A stretch of 51,687 nt of DNA from Rhodospirillales bacterium (GCA_020356105.1 CP070634.1:911646-963332); one strand, 5' to 3'; positions 11,104 to 20,674 are shown, numbered from the stretch's first letter. The notes: generated by a model from the sequence alone, not told the origin. Made by a program: numbers and translations.

Positions 11104-13194
11104 CTATCCCTCGATCTGGCTGAAATCCGCAATCATTTCCATGGTGGCGCGAATTCGCGACAGAAGCCTCAAGCGATTCCGCCGCAAGGCGGGGTCATCC
11201 GCATTGACCGTCACCTCATCGAAAAACGCATCGACCGGTGCCCGAAGTGCCGCCAGCTTCGCCATCGAACCGGCGAAATCCTCTTGCGCTATGGCCGCCT
11301 CCACCGCCTTCGACGTGTCGTCCAGGGCAAGGCCCAGCGCTTCTTCCTCGCGCTGCGTGTAGGCCCGGGCATCGGGGTCCTCGCGATATGATACCCCGTC
11401 CCGCTTTTCCTCGATACGCAGGATGTTCGCGGCCCGCCGGTACGCGGTCAACAGATTCGCCCCATCGTCGCTCGCGATGAAGTCCTGAAGCGCCTCTACC
11501 CGCGCCAGCAGCCGCAAGAGGTCGTCCTCGCCGCCCAGCGCGAACACCGCTGCGATGAGGTCGTGCCGCACCCCCTGGCCGCGCAGATGCACCTTGAGCC
11601 GGTCGGCGAAGAAGGAGAGGAGGTCTGAGATTCGCGGGTCGCCGCTCACATCCGTTGCAGATTCAGCGATGGGGTGGCTCGCAATTCGAAATATCTCGGC
11701 AAGCGGCAGCCGCAGCCGGTTCTCGACGATCAGCCGGATCACGCCCAGCGCCGCGCGGCGCAGCGCATAGGGATCCTTGGAGCCGGTCGGCTTCTCGTCG
11801 ATCGCCCAGAAGCCGACCAGCGTGTCGATCTTGTCGGCCAGCGCGACGGCAACGGAGACCGGCGCCGATGGGCAGGAATCGTTCGGTCCTTGCGGCGCGT
11901 AGTGATCGCGGATCGCATCGGCGACCTCCTCATGCTCGCCGTCGGCCAGGGCGTAGTAGCGGCCCATCACGCCCTGCAGTTCCGGGAACTCGCCGACCAT
12001 CTCGGTCACCAGATCCGCCTTCGCGAGGCGGGCCGCCGCGCGCACGCGGTCACGGTCAGCCCCGGGAACATGACGCGCAATCTCCACCGCGAGCGCCTGC
12101 ACGCGGTCCATCTTCTGATCCAGCGTTCCCAGCCTCGCATGGAAGGTGATATCGGACAATCGCGTCGTCCGGCTGGACAGCGTCTGCTTGCGGTCCTGAT
12201 CCCAGAAGAAGCGCGCGTCGGAAAGCCGGGCGCGCAGGACGCGCTCGTTGCCGGCGACGATGCGCTTGCCGCCGTCCTTCGTCTCGATATTCGCGACCAC
12301 GGCGAAGCGCGGCGCCAGCGAACCGTCGGGTCTCTCGAGCGCGAAGTATTTCTGATGCGTGCGCATGGCCGTTGTCAGCACCTCTGGCGGCACCGTCATG
12401 AAGGCCTCATCGATGTCGCCCATCAGGACCACCGGCCATTCCACCAGCCCCGCGACCTCGTCGAGCAGGGCGGGATCATCGCGGACCGTCAGCTTCGCCT
12501 CCGCCGCAAGTTCCCGGAGCGCCTCGGCGATGATCTTCCGCCGCGCGGCCGCATCAAGGATGACATGGCCAGGGTTCCGCAAGCCCTCGACGTATTCCTC
12601 GAAGTTCGTCGCCTCGATGAAATCGGGATGGAGGAAACGGTGGCCCCAGGTACGATTGCCGAGCCGGATCGTTTCGCCGCCAAGGTCGAACTCGCCTCGC
12701 AGGGCCACATTGTCGAACGCGGCGAGGATGCTGTGCAGCGGTCTTACCCAGCGGAAGCTGTTGTGCGCCCAGCGCATCGATTTCGGCCATGCCAGCTTGC
12801 GGATGGCGGCGGCGAGGATATCGGGCAGCACCGATTCGGTGTCACGGCCAGGCTTCTCGATGACCGCGAACCAGACCTCGCCCTTGGGCGTTTCGCGCTT
12901 CTCGCACTGATCCAGCGACTCGAGCCCGGCACCGCGCAGGAACCCGGCGATGGCCGCGTCCGGAGCCCCGACCCTCGGTCCCTTGCGCTCTTCGCGGATG
13001 TCCGGCTGCCGGGCCGGCAGCCCATCGACGTACAGCGCCAGTCGACGGGGTGTCGCGAAGGATTCGGCGGATTCGAAGCTGAGCCCTGCGGCGGCCAGCC
13101 CATCGGTCACCAGGCGCTTCAGGTCTTCGGACGCGCGCGCCTGCATGCGGGCGGGGATTTCCTCGGAAAACAGTTCCAGCAGCAATTCGGCCAT
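11104..13194 (-). CDS. glyS: Glycyl-tRNA synthetase beta subunit
   Basis: 696 residues starting [18 protein letters not shown], the canonical N-terminus, so ATG 13194 is preferred over an upstream in-frame start at 13248 that would overlap glyQ. The subunit joins GlyQ in the alpha2beta2 synthetase that charges tRNA-Gly and supplies tRNA recognition through its C-terminal anticodon-binding region. It starts four bases past the glyQ stop and is followed closely by ppdK. Confidence 0.97.
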   Translation of the reverse strand: MAELLLELFSEEIPARMQARASEDLKRLVTDGLAAAGLSFESAESFATPRRLALYVDGLPARQPDIREERKGPRVGAPDAAIAGFLRGAGLESLDQCEKRETPKGEVWFAVIEKPGRDTESVLPDILAAAIRKLAWPKSMRWAHNSFRWVRPLHSILAAFDNVALRGEFDLGGETIRLGNRTWGHRFLHPDFIEATNFEEYVEGLRNPGHVILDAAARRKIIAEALRELAAEAKLTVRDDPALLDEVAGLVEWPVVLMGDIDEAFMTVPPEVLTTAMRTHQKYFALERPDGSLAPRFAVVANIETKDGGKRIVAGNERVLRARLSDARFFWDQDRKQTLSSRTTRLSDITFHARLGTLDQKMDRVQALAVEIARHVPGADRDRVRAAARLAKADLVTEMVGEFPELQGVMGRYYALADGEHEEVADAIRDHYAPQGPNDSCPSAPVSVAVALADKIDTLVGFWAIDEKPTGSKDPYALRRAALGVIRLIVENRLRLPLAEIFRIASHPIAESATDVSGDPRISDLLSFFADRLKVHLRGQGVRHDLIAAVFALGGEDDLLRLLARVEALQDFIASDDGANLLTAYRRAANILRIEEKRDGVSYREDPDARAYTQREEEALGLALDDTSKAVEAAIAQEDFAGSMAKLAALRAPVDAFFDEVTVNADDPALRRNRLRLLSRIRATMEMIADFSQIEG

Positions 13195-13198
13195 GGTG

Positions 13199-14062
13199 CT
13201 ATGCGTGCCCGCGTGAGGCGAGCCAGCCCTCGCAGCAGGATTTGGCAAGCGCCCGAACCCGGCCGATATAGGCCTGGCGTTCGGTGACCGAGATCACGCC
13301 ACGCGCATCCAGCAGGTTGAACAGATGGCTCGCCTTGAGGCACTGGTCGTAGGCCGGCAGCGGCAATCCGGCCGCGATCAGCGATTGGCACTCCGCCTCC
13401 GCGTCCCGAAAGTGGCGGCTTAGAATTTCGGTGTCCGCACGCTCGAAATTGAACGCTGAATACTCGCGTTCCGCCTGGTGGAACACCTCACGATAGGTCA
13501 CGCCGGCCCCGTTGAAATCGAGGTCGAATACGTTGTCGACCCCTTGCACGTACATCGCCAGCCGCTCGAGCCCGTAGGTCAGCTCGCAAGAAACCGGATC
13601 ACATTCGAGGCCGCCAACCTGTTGAAAATAGGTGAACTGGGTGACCTCCATGCCGTCGCACCAGACCTCCCAGCCGAGCCCCCAAGCGCCCAATGTCGGA
13701 CTTTCCCAGTCGTCCTCGACGAAGCGGATGTCGTGCTGAACGGGATCGATGCCGAGATGGCGCAGCGATTCGATATAGAGCGCCTGGCTGTCCACCGGCG
13801 AGGGTTTCAGAATCACTTGGTACTGGTAGTAATGCTGCAGGCGGTTCGGGTTGTCGCCATATCGTCCATCGGTGGGCCGGCGCGACGGCTGCACGTAGGC
13901 AGCGTTCCACGGTTCCGGCCCGAGGGCCCGCAAGGTCGTCGCAGGATGAAAGGTCCCGGCGCCGACCTCCATGTCGTAGGGCTGCAGGATCAAGCATCCG
14001 TGCGCGGACCAGTATTCGTGGAGCTTGAGGATGAGTGACTGGAAACTGTTGTCGGTGGCCAT
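13199..14062 (-). CDS. glyQ: Glycyl-tRNA synthetase alpha subunit
   Basis: 287 residues of class II synthetase catalytic domain. Family blocks are clear: [44 protein letters not shown] and [14 protein letters not shown]. It activates glycine and works with GlyS. It is the first gene of the glyQ-glyS-ppdK operon, and its promoter should lie in the 171-bp region shared with the divergent aceK gene. Confidence 0.98.
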   Translation of the reverse strand: MATDNSFQSLILKLHEYWSAHGCLILQPYDMEVGAGTFHPATTLRALGPEPWNAAYVQPSRRPTDGRYGDNPNRLQHYYQYQVILKPSPVDSQALYIESLRHLGIDPVQHDIRFVEDDWESPTLGAWGLGWEVWCDGMEVTQFTYFQQVGGLECDPVSCELTYGLERLAMYVQGVDNVFDLDFNGAGVTYREVFHQAEREYSAFNFERADTEILSRHFRDAEAECQSLIAAGLPLPAYDQCLKASHLFNLLDARGVISVTERQAYIGRVRALAKSCCEGWLASRGHA

Positions 14063-14233
14063 TCCCGGACCCGGTATTGCGGGGCGCGGCCCCTTATGTG
14101 CGGCGCAAAATAACGGCCCCGCCAGAGGTGGTCAACGGCGATGGGGTCGCGCGCCTGGCATGTGGCGGTGCGTCGGCCTTACCGACGCTCCTTTGCTCGG
14201 CTAAGATGGTGTTCCTGAACCGAGAACCGGATA

Positions 14234-16096
14234 ATGGCGCGAACCGAAACGGACCGCACGATAATCGGCGGCAAGCCGCGGCCAGGCCACCACGCGGACG
14301 TTGCGGCGGCCATCGACGCGTTCGGCCGGATCGGGCTCGCCTGGGACCGTGAGGAGGCCATACAGCTCACCGCGGAGTGCATCCTCGGCGTCTTCGATGT
14401 CTACCACGCGGAGTGCCGTCGCATCACCTGGCAGGCCAAGACCGCTTTCGAGGAGCTCAACCCCGCGGATTCTCTGCTCCTGAGCCGGCGCCGCCTGACC
14501 ATCTACAGCGACACCATCCACGAGATCGCGGCACGGCTGCATCGCGCCTTCCCCGGGCTCGTCGGCGACGAGGCGCTGTGGCAGGAGGTCGAGGCGGTCT
14601 ATTTCCCGCTGGTCGCCGGCCGTTACGAGGAGGACCTCGCCATCGCCTATATCCATTCCGTCCGGCGCATGCTGTACCAGGACGAATGGAAACCCGTGGA
14701 GTATTCCTTCGGAACGCCCAGCCGAGCCGCGAACAGCGAGCCCATCACCGTCTTCCGCGAACTGCCCGGCGCCCGATGCTTCACGCCGGAACTGGTGACC
14801 GAGATCCTCAAGGTGCCGGGTTTCTCGCGGCCGTTCCAGGACATGGAAACCGATGCCGAAATGGCCGCAAGGCGGCTCAACCGCGAATTCGACTTCGACG
14901 GCGAGCGGTCCCGGGGGTTCCGGGGCATTCACATTGTCAATTCGGGCTTCTACCGCAATCGCGGGGCCTATGTCGTTGGGCGCATCGTCATGGCCGACGG
15001 CGGCTACAAACTGATCGTGCTGTCGCTGGAAAACCACACCGGCGGCATCTTCGTCGACGCGGTCCTGACCAGCGAAGCCGACGCGCACAACCTGTTCAGC
15101 TCGTCGCTGGCGAACTTCCACGTCACGATCCCGCACTATCACGAATTGGCCGCCTTCCTCCACAGCATCATGCCGCGACGGCCGCTGGGCCTGCATTATT
15201 CGACGATCGGCTTCAACCATGTCGGCAAGGTCGCCGTCGCGCAGGAGCTGGAGCGCGAACTGCAGTCCTCCGGCGATGTTTTCGACACCGCGGTCGGATT
15301 CCGCGGAACGGTGGCCATCGGGTTCTCGGCCCCGTCGTCGGACTATGTGCTGAAGGTGATCCGCAACGAGCCGACCGAGCAGTACAAATGGGGCGCGTTC
15401 CAGGGCATCCCCTCGGTCCTGGAGAAATACAGCCGCGTGCATGAGATCAACCGCACCGGCAGCATGCTGGACAACTTGATCTATTATAACATCCGGTTGA
15501 ACGCCGACTGGTTCGCGCCCGAGCTGCGGGAGGAACTGCTCGCCGAGGCCAGCCGCACGGTAACGCGGCAGGGCGACTTCCTGGTCTTCAAGCACCTGAT
15601 CGTGCAGATGAAGATGAGTCCGCTGCCGGTGTTCCTGGAGAGCGCGTCGCGGGAGGATGCGCGGACAGCCATCGTCAATCTGGGCCACTGTATCCGCAAC
15701 AATGCCGCCGCCAACGTCTTCAACCGCGATCTCGACGGCCGCAACTACGGCGTCAGCCCCTATTTGAAGGTCTACCTGTTCGACTACGACGCAGTGGAGC
15801 CGCTGACCGACATCAAGGTGCGCACCAATACCGGCCGCCTCGACGGCGAGGAGGACGTGGCCGACTGGTTCTTCGAGGATGGGATCGTCTTTCTGCCTGA
15901 GGAGATCGACGTGGGCTTGCGGATTCCCGACCGCGAGTTGCGCCGCCTGTTCCGGGAGGCGCATAGCGAGCTGCTTGGAACGGCGTACTGGCAAGGCGTG
16001 CAGCGCGCGCTGCGCCAGGGCCTGGTGCCGCGGCTCAGGGTCTATCCGGACGAGGCGCGCCTGCGCCCGCGCCGGATCGACCATTCACGGGTATAG
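14234..16096 (+). CDS. aceK: Isocitrate dehydrogenase kinase/phosphatase
   Basis: 620 residues, slightly longer than the E. coli enzyme (about 578). The sequence follows AceK throughout, with the regulatory N-terminal half (YFPLVAGRYEEDLAIAYIHS, QDEWKPVEYSF) and the kinase-like half. The ATP-binding stretch VAIGFSAPSSDYVLKVIRN lies near residues 358-376, and the C-terminal half has FDYDAVEPLTDIK and EIDVGLRIPD. AceK phosphorylates isocitrate dehydrogenase to divert isocitrate to the glyoxylate shunt, and also reverses this. In enterobacteria it lies in aceBAK; here no aceA or aceB is in the window. It stands alone, divergent from glyQ, with a weak ribosome-binding site. Confidence 0.95.
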   Translation: MARTETDRTIIGGKPRPGHHADVAAAIDAFGRIGLAWDREEAIQLTAECILGVFDVYHAECRRITWQAKTAFEELNPADSLLLSRRRLTIYSDTIHEIAARLHRAFPGLVGDEALWQEVEAVYFPLVAGRYEEDLAIAYIHSVRRMLYQDEWKPVEYSFGTPSRAANSEPITVFRELPGARCFTPELVTEILKVPGFSRPFQDMETDAEMAARRLNREFDFDGERSRGFRGIHIVNSGFYRNRGAYVVGRIVMADGGYKLIVLSLENHTGGIFVDAVLTSEADAHNLFSSSLANFHVTIPHYHELAAFLHSIMPRRPLGLHYSTIGFNHVGKVAVAQELERELQSSGDVFDTAVGFRGTVAIGFSAPSSDYVLKVIRNEPTEQYKWGAFQGIPSVLEKYSRVHEINRTGSMLDNLIYYNIRLNADWFAPELREELLAEASRTVTRQGDFLVFKHLIVQMKMSPLPVFLESASREDARTAIVNLGHCIRNNAAANVFNRDLDGRNYGVSPYLKVYLFDYDAVEPLTDIKVRTNTGRLDGEEDVADWFFEDGIVFLPEEIDVGLRIPDRELRRLFREAHSELLGTAYWQGVQRALRQGLVPRLRVYPDEARLRPRRIDHSRV

Positions 16097-16161
16097 CGAA
16101 TCTGCCCACCCGTTTCGCCGTAATCATGTCGGCGGGAAGCCCGTCCGAGGTCAACTGATAT

Positions 16162-16407
16162 TCAGTACGGGCAATCCGGACGATCGCAGGGGCCGGCGGA
16201 CTTGGCAACGACATAGGCCTTGCAAACCGGGCACTGCACGGTGTCCTCGACCTCCGGCGCGCCGCCGCTGGCCCGGGCCGTGGGGTTGCCGCCGCGCTTC
16301 TGTTGTTTGCGCGCTTGATCGAGCCGCCCGACCAGCTTGAAGCCGTACCAGATGGCGACGACGATGCCGATCAAGACCGCGATCTTGCTGAAACTGAAAC
16401 CTAACAT
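16162..16407 (-). CDS. Small membrane-anchored zinc-ribbon protein
   Basis: 81 residues. One N-terminal transmembrane helix (about residues 8-25) is followed by a basic linker (RKQQKRGG). A C-terminal four-cysteine knuckle has the pattern CPVCKAYV...GPCDRPDCPY. The ATG at 16407 follows AGGAG with a 7-base spacer. It looks like a conserved hypothetical found next to the S49 peptidase and glyQ block in alphaproteobacteria; the function is unknown. The Cys spacing suggests zinc binding at the cytoplasmic face. Confidence 0.75.
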   Translation of the reverse strand: MLGFSFSKIAVLIGIVVAIWYGFKLVGRLDQARKQQKRGGNPTARASGGAPEVEDTVQCPVCKAYVVAKSAGPCDRPDCPY

Positions 16408-16461
16408 GAGCGGACTCCTACCGGGCGGATGGGCGCGCGGTCAAGTGCGGCGGCGCTGGAA

Positions 16462-17343
16462 TCACAGCCCGTAACGGGCCCAGGTCAGCCGCTCCTCGAT
16501 GGCTGCCAGCAGATCGTCGACGACCGCGCCGGTCCGCGACATTCCCAGTCGCTTCTGCAACCAGTTGCGCGGCACCTTGACCGGGCGCAGCCGCACCTTC
16601 TCCCCGTATTTCTCCCGCATGACGCCGCGCAGGTCGCCGAGACCGTCGATCAGGCCGAGTTCCAACGCCTTGCGGCCGGTCCAGATGGTGCCGTCGAACA
16701 GCACTTTGTCCGGCGCGTCCAGCCGAGCGCCGCGGCGGCTGCGCACCCAGTCCTTGAACTGGTCGTGAACGTCTTCCTGGATGGCCTTGAGACGCTTGAG
16801 GTCCTTCGGGTCCTCGGGCCGGAACGGATCCAGCATCGCCTTCGACTCGCCGGCCGTGTGGATGCGTCGCTCCACGCCCGCTTTCGCTATCAGCTCGGTG
16901 AAACCGAACCCGGCCGAAACGACACCGATCGATCCGACCACGGACGCCGCGTCCGCATAGATATGATCCGCGGCGCAGGCCAGCCAGTAGCCCCCGGATG
17001 CCGCCACATCCTCGCAGAACGCATAGACCGGTAGGTCATGCTCCTCGGCGAGCGCCCGTACCCGGCGCGCGATCAAGGCCGACTGAACCGGCGAGCCGCC
17101 CGGCGAGTTGATCGAAATCGCCACCGCGGCGAGCTTTTTCAGCTTGAAGGCACGTTCGATCGAGTCCGCCAGATCGTCCAGCGTGATGCCGCGCCGACCG
17201 AATCCGGCCTGCCCGATCACGCCGGCGAAGCGCAACACTCCGACCACCGGTGCTCCCGAAGCCTTGCGTGACAACCAGGTTCCGATCAACGGGAGGCGTT
17301 CGAGCCAGCTCTCCTTCGGGGGATGTTTCATGGCCGCTAACAT
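16462..17343 (-). CDS. S49 family serine peptidase (SohB/SppA-like)
   Basis: 293 residues, a short single-domain member. Counting from the ATG at 17343, the nucleophile is Ser116 in EDVAASGGYWLA and the general base is Lys168 in GESKAMLDPF. SINSPGGSP supplies the oxyanion region. S49 enzymes degrade leftover signal peptides or membrane protein fragments. There is no strong hydrophobic anchor before the catalytic domain. ATG 17331 is an equally possible start. It follows the methyltransferase gene on the same strand by about 50 bases, so co-transcription is likely. Confidence 0.88.
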   Translation of the reverse strand: MLAAMKHPPKESWLERLPLIGTWLSRKASGAPVVGVLRFAGVIGQAGFGRRGITLDDLADSIERAFKLKKLAAVAISINSPGGSPVQSALIARRVRALAEEHDLPVYAFCEDVAASGGYWLACAADHIYADAASVVGSIGVVSAGFGFTELIAKAGVERRIHTAGESKAMLDPFRPEDPKDLKRLKAIQEDVHDQFKDWVRSRRGARLDAPDKVLFDGTIWTGRKALELGLIDGLGDLRGVMREKYGEKVRLRPVKVPRNWLQKRLGMSRTGAVVDDLLAAIEERLTWARYGL

Positions 17344-17395
17344 AGGGACGGCCCACTGGCCTCACAAGATGGAAAGCGCCCTTGGCGACTGCCAC

Positions 17396-18346
17396 TTACA
17401 GGTCGAGCGCCGCACCATCGCGCAGGATGGCGAGGGCGTCCGCGGTATAGCCACCCGCCTCTTCGTGTAGCACCAGGCCGGCCGCCAGCCGCATCGGCGT
17501 CCCGACATCCGGGCGGGCCCGAACGATGACGCGCTTGGCCGCGCGTCCCACCTTCGGCCACAGCGGAAACACGACGATCCCGCCGGCCCGGCCGTGAAAC
17601 AGCGCAAGCAACTCGTCCAGCCGGTCCGCGCGGTGAATGAAGGTGACGCTTCCCTTGGGCCGCACCATGCGCAACGCGTATCCGACCCAATCCGCCAGCG
17701 TCGCCGCGATCTCGACCTGCGCTGTCGCCTTCGCCGCCCGCGGCGGTGGGTCGGCCCGGCCGACGGCGAGATGCGGCGGATTCGCAATCACGTGGTCCCA
17801 TGCCGCGGGCGCGAGATCAGGCGGGGGCGAGAGAATATCGCCGACGACGATCGAAACACGATCATCCATGTCGTTGAGCGCGACGTTTTCGCGCGCAAGC
17901 CGCGCGAATTCCGGCTGCAGCTCGAGCCCGGCCACCCGCGCACCCGGCACGCGTCGGGCAAAACAGAGGGCGGCCGCGCCGACCCCCGTCCCGGCGTCGA
18001 GCAGGCAGCCCGTCGCCGCGACCGGCACCGATGCGGCGAGCAGCACCGGGTCGATGGCGACACGATAGCCCGCGGCCGGCTGGCGCAGCTTGACGCGCCC
18101 GCCAAGCAGCTTGTCCAGCGTATCGCGATCCCCGTCGTCGTCCCACTCGCCTGCCTCGGCCAGTATTCGCCTGGCTGCATCGTAGTCCTCATCGGCGACC
18201 ATGATCCGGCGCGGTATCGCCGAAATCGATCCTTCCGCGATATTCATGTGCGTGTCCAACACCACGGCCTCGATGTTCTCGCCTGCCAGCAGCGCCGCGA
18301 GCCACGAAATTCGCACGTGATCACCAGTTCGCAGGAGTTCTTTCAT
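17396..18346 (-). CDS. DUF2007 domain fused to TrmN6-like N6-adenine methyltransferase
   Basis: About 316 residues from ATG 18346; a GTG ten codons upstream is possible. Residues 1-66 match a DUF2007 ferredoxin-like module (LLRTGDHVRISWLAALLAGE...RRIMVADEDYDAARRIL). Residues 75-316 are a class I methyltransferase with DAGTGVGAAAL at 117-127 and the N6-adenine motif NPPH at 189-192. LLGGRVKLRQPAAGYRVAID marks the TrmN6 (tRNA1Val m6A37) group. The two parts are one uninterrupted frame. The role of DUF2007 is unknown; it may sense a ligand or steady the enzyme. The gene is divergent from the polyprenyl synthase gene. Confidence 0.85.
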   Translation of the reverse strand: MKELLRTGDHVRISWLAALLAGENIEAVVLDTHMNIAEGSISAIPRRIMVADEDYDAARRILAEAGEWDDDGDRDTLDKLLGGRVKLRQPAAGYRVAIDPVLLAASVPVAATGCLLDAGTGVGAAALCFARRVPGARVAGLELQPEFARLARENVALNDMDDRVSIVVGDILSPPPDLAPAAWDHVIANPPHLAVGRADPPPRAAKATAQVEIAATLADWVGYALRMVRPKGSVTFIHRADRLDELLALFHGRAGGIVVFPLWPKVGRAAKRVIVRARPDVGTPMRLAAGLVLHEEAGGYTADALAILRDGAALDL

Positions 18347-18376
18347 TCTTGCCGAAGGGTGCGCTTTTTGGTCCAC

Positions 18377-18404
18377 TTGACCATGGGTTGGGTTAAACTA
18401 TGCT
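18377..18404 (+). promoter_or_regulatory. Sigma-70-like promoter of the polyprenyl synthase gene
   Basis: TTGACC at 18377-18382 and TATGCT at 18399-18404 are separated by 16 bp. Transcription would begin near 18411, which places the TTG codon at 18408 upstream of the transcript and supports TTG 18447 as the real start. Confidence 0.55.
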
Positions 18405-18446
18405 CGCTTGCAATGTGCAAGCCCTGCGACTGAAAGGGGACTCGAA

Positions 18447-19493
18447 TTGGCTGTTGTCGGCGCCGAGACGAAGGATCGGGCGGATTTGGACGCCGCGCAG
18501 GCCGCGGCCGATTCCAAGCCGTCACTGGACCTGTTGCATGAAATCGTGGCGGATGACCTGTCGGCGGTCAACCAGCTGATCATTGACAACATGCAGAGCC
18601 CGGTGGCGCTGATCCCCCAGCTTGCCGGCCATATCATCGCGGCCGGCGGCAAGCGCCTGCGCCCAATGGTAACCTTGGCGGCAGCCAAGCTATGCGGCTA
18701 TGAGGGCCGGCGTCAGCAGGCGCTTGCGGCGTGTGTCGAATTCATCCATACGGCCACGCTGTTGCACGACGACGTGGTGGACGAGTCACTGTTGCGGCGC
18801 GGCCGGGACTCGGCGAATGCCGTATGGGGCAATCAAGCGTCGGTGCTTGTCGGCGACTTCCTGTTCTCGCGCGCCTTCCAGTTGATGGTGGCGGACGGAT
18901 CTCTGGAGGTGTTGCGGATTCTCTCCAACGCCTCTGCCGTGATCGCCGAGGGCGAGGTGCTGCAATTGGTCACGACCAACGACACCGCAACCGACGAGGA
19001 TGCCTATCTCGAGGTGATCCGCTGCAAGACGGCAACGCTGTTCGCCGCCGCCGCCGAGATCGGCGCCGTGGTGGCCGGCCGGCCGGACACCGAGCAAGAC
19101 GCGTTGGCGAATTACGGGATGAACCTGGGGATCGCCTTTCAATTGATCGACGATGTGCTCGATTACTCTGCGCTGCAGGCCAAGTTGGGCAAAACGGTCG
19201 GTGACGATTTCCGCGAGGGCAAGATGAGCCTGCCCGTGGTCCTGGCCTTCGCCCGCGGCAACGCCGAGGAACGAAGCTTCTGGACGCGCACGCTGGAACG
19301 GATGGAGCAGGACGAACACGACCTCGGGCACGCGATTGCGCTGCTGCGCGGGCACGGCGCGCTCGACGAGACCGCCGCCCGGGCCCGGACCTATGCAGAG
19401 AGGGCCAAACGGTCGCTGGCGGCCTTCCCGGACATGCCGATCCGCGCAGCGATGATGGAAGCAGTGGATTTTGCGGTGGACCGGGCGTACTGA
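18447..19493 (+). CDS. ispB: Long-chain all-trans polyprenyl diphosphate synthase
   Basis: 348 residues from TTG 18447, which has AAGGGGA six bases upstream. Motifs are GGKRLRP near 67-73, the first Asp-rich site DDVVD at 108-112 and the second site DDVLD at 235-239. It condenses isopentenyl diphosphate onto an allylic primer to make the side chain of ubiquinone, probably octaprenyl or decaprenyl. The chain length cannot be read from the motif alone. It sits in the familiar neighbourhood of the DUF2007-methyltransferase, the S49 peptidase and glyQ, and converges on the DUF924 gene with 13 bases between stops. Confidence 0.93.
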   Translation: MAVVGAETKDRADLDAAQAAADSKPSLDLLHEIVADDLSAVNQLIIDNMQSPVALIPQLAGHIIAAGGKRLRPMVTLAAAKLCGYEGRRQQALAACVEFIHTATLLHDDVVDESLLRRGRDSANAVWGNQASVLVGDFLFSRAFQLMVADGSLEVLRILSNASAVIAEGEVLQLVTTNDTATDEDAYLEVIRCKTATLFAAAAEIGAVVAGRPDTEQDALANYGMNLGIAFQLIDDVLDYSALQAKLGKTVGDDFREGKMSLPVVLAFARGNAEERSFWTRTLERMEQDEHDLGHAIALLRGHGALDETAARARTYAERAKRSLAAFPDMPIRAAMMEAVDFAVDRAY

Positions 19494-19506
19494 CGCGTAC
19501 CTGCCC

Positions 19507-20079
19507 CTAGAAGGACGAGCCCGGCTTGGCAAGAAACTCGGCCTCCTCGGCTGTCGTTGCCCGACCGAGGATTTCATTGCGATGTGGAAACCGACCGAAC
19601 CTGTCGATGATGCGCTTGTGGGCGTCCGCCCATTTGACCAGGTCCGGGTCTCCGGTCGCAGCATTGAGAGCGACCGACAGCGCCTGATCAGCGGCCTCCT
19701 CGCTGTGCTGGAGGGGCAGGTAGAGGAACTGCTTTTGCGTCGTCGATAAACCGACGTCGAACTCCTTCTCCAGCGCGTGGCGCAGAACGTCGCGCGCGGC
19801 CGCGTCCGTCGCGAAGGACCGGGGATCGCCGCGGAACATGTTACGGGGAAACTGGTCCAGAACGATAATCAGGGCCAGGCAGCCCAACGGCGTATCCCTC
19901 CACTCCTCGAGTGCGCCCGTCGCGGCGCGCCGGTAGACCTCGGCGAAACGGTTGCGCACGGTTTCGTCGAAATCCGGGTTCTTCTTGAACCAGCTCGGCG
20001 GTTCCGTCTCGACGAACCAGAACTCAAGCACTGCCCGCGCTTCGGCAGGCGCCTCAGGCGACGTGTTGATTTTCCTCAC
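19507..20079 (-). CDS. DUF924 family protein
   Basis: 190 residues. Family features are EFWFVETEPPSWFKKNPDFD near the N-terminus, IIVLDQFPRNMFRGDP in the middle and FLYLPLQHSE further on. The predicted fold is all-helical and TPR-like. The function is unknown. The start is GTG 20079, with AAGGA seven bases upstream; the only nearby ATG is out of frame and stops at once. Confidence 0.88.
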   Translation of the reverse strand: MRKINTSPEAPAEARAVLEFWFVETEPPSWFKKNPDFDETVRNRFAEVYRRAATGALEEWRDTPLGCLALIIVLDQFPRNMFRGDPRSFATDAAARDVLRHALEKEFDVGLSTTQKQFLYLPLQHSEEAADQALSVALNAATGDPDLVKWADAHKRIIDRFGRFPHRNEILGRATTAEEAEFLAKPGSSF

Positions 20080-20158
20080 ATCTCAATCCTTTTTGCGACC
20101 TGTCCGCGGCTCGCCTGGGCCGGGCCCTGTTCCCAGGCTGCGGCGCCACAGCCAGCCC

Positions 20159-20187
20159 TTGCCCTGACCCGTCCAAGAGGGTATATA
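20159..20187 (+). promoter_or_regulatory. Promoter of tRNA-Pro
   Basis: TTGCCC at 20159-20164 and TATATA at 20182-20187 have an ideal 17-bp spacing. The -10 ends 14 bases before the mature tRNA 5' end, so a leader of only a few bases is expected. Confidence 0.65.
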
Positions 20188-20201
20188 GCGGGCCTTCCGG
20201 C

Positions 20202-20278
20202 CGGAGTGTAGCTCAGCCTGGTAGAGCACCGTCTTCGGGAGGCGGGGGCCGGTGGTTCGAATCCACTCACTCCGACCA
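20202..20278 (+). tRNA. tRNA-Pro (CGG)
   Basis: A 77-nt cloverleaf. The acceptor arm CGGAGTG pairs with CACTCCG, followed by discriminator A and an encoded CCA. The D arm is GCTC/GAGC. The anticodon stem is CCGTC/GGCGG with loop TTCGGGA, giving anticodon CGG, which reads the proline codon CCG. The T arm has GGTGG-TTCGAAT-CCACT. The G37 next to the anticodon fits TrmD methylation. It has its own promoter upstream and a hairpin terminator downstream. Confidence 0.97.
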
Positions 20279-20282
20279 GCAC

Positions 20283-20307
20283 AACCCCCCGGGAAACCGG
20301 GGGGTTT
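20283..20307 (+). terminator. Terminator after tRNA-Pro
   Basis: AACCCCCCGG at 20283-20292 pairs perfectly with CCGGGGGGTT at 20297-20306 around a GAAA tetraloop, followed by TTT in all. It begins five bases after the tRNA CCA end. The stem is very stable and the T tract is short. Confidence 0.8.
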
Positions 20308-20382
20308 GACATTTGGTCGCGCGGCATGACATGCGCGCCGACCGGATTTTGCCCGTCGTGAGGACCGGTTATATGACATCCC

Positions 20383-20406
20383 GGCGCATCGGCGCGGCGA
20401 TGCGCC
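20383..20406 (+). promoter_or_regulatory. 5' leader hairpin before the small secreted protein gene
   Basis: GGCGCATCG at 20383-20391 pairs perfectly with CGATGCGCC at 20398-20406, with loop GCGCGG. It ends a few bases before the strong ribosome-binding site AAGGAGGA of the gene starting at 20426. It could protect the mRNA 5' end or influence ribosome access. Confidence 0.4.
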
Positions 20407-20425
20407 CCAGCAAGGAGGAAGACGC

Positions 20426-20674
20426 ATGCGTGCAACGATCTTCGCAGGTCTGACGGTTCTGATGTTGGTGTTGTCGGCGCCGGCCGCCGAGGCACAGCAG
20501 CCGCCGGCCAAAGGACAGCAGGCAGTCGCCATCGTCCAGGGCGGGCAGATCAGGGCTTCGTCGAGCGAAGGGGTTCAGGGGTTCTTGCTTCTTGTCGATT
20601 ATCAGGGGGTCAACTATACCTGCACGGTGACCGCCACGGGGCAAGTTCAGACCTGCTATCCGCTCCGCTGGTAA
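20426..20674 (+). CDS. Small secreted hypothetical protein
   Basis: 82 residues. A signal peptide covers about residues 1-23 with a likely cut after AEA (residues 21-23). The mature part is about 59 residues, Gln- and Val-rich, with two Cys that could form one disulfide (VNYTC and QTC). The start follows AAGGAGGA, an almost perfect site, which suggests good expression. I do not recognise a family. Its 3' end overlaps the converging gene by 19 bases. Confidence 0.65.
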   Translation: MRATIFAGLTVLMLVLSAPAAEAQQPPAKGQQAVAIVQGGQIRASSSEGVQGFLLLVDYQGVNYTCTVTATGQVQTCYPLRW

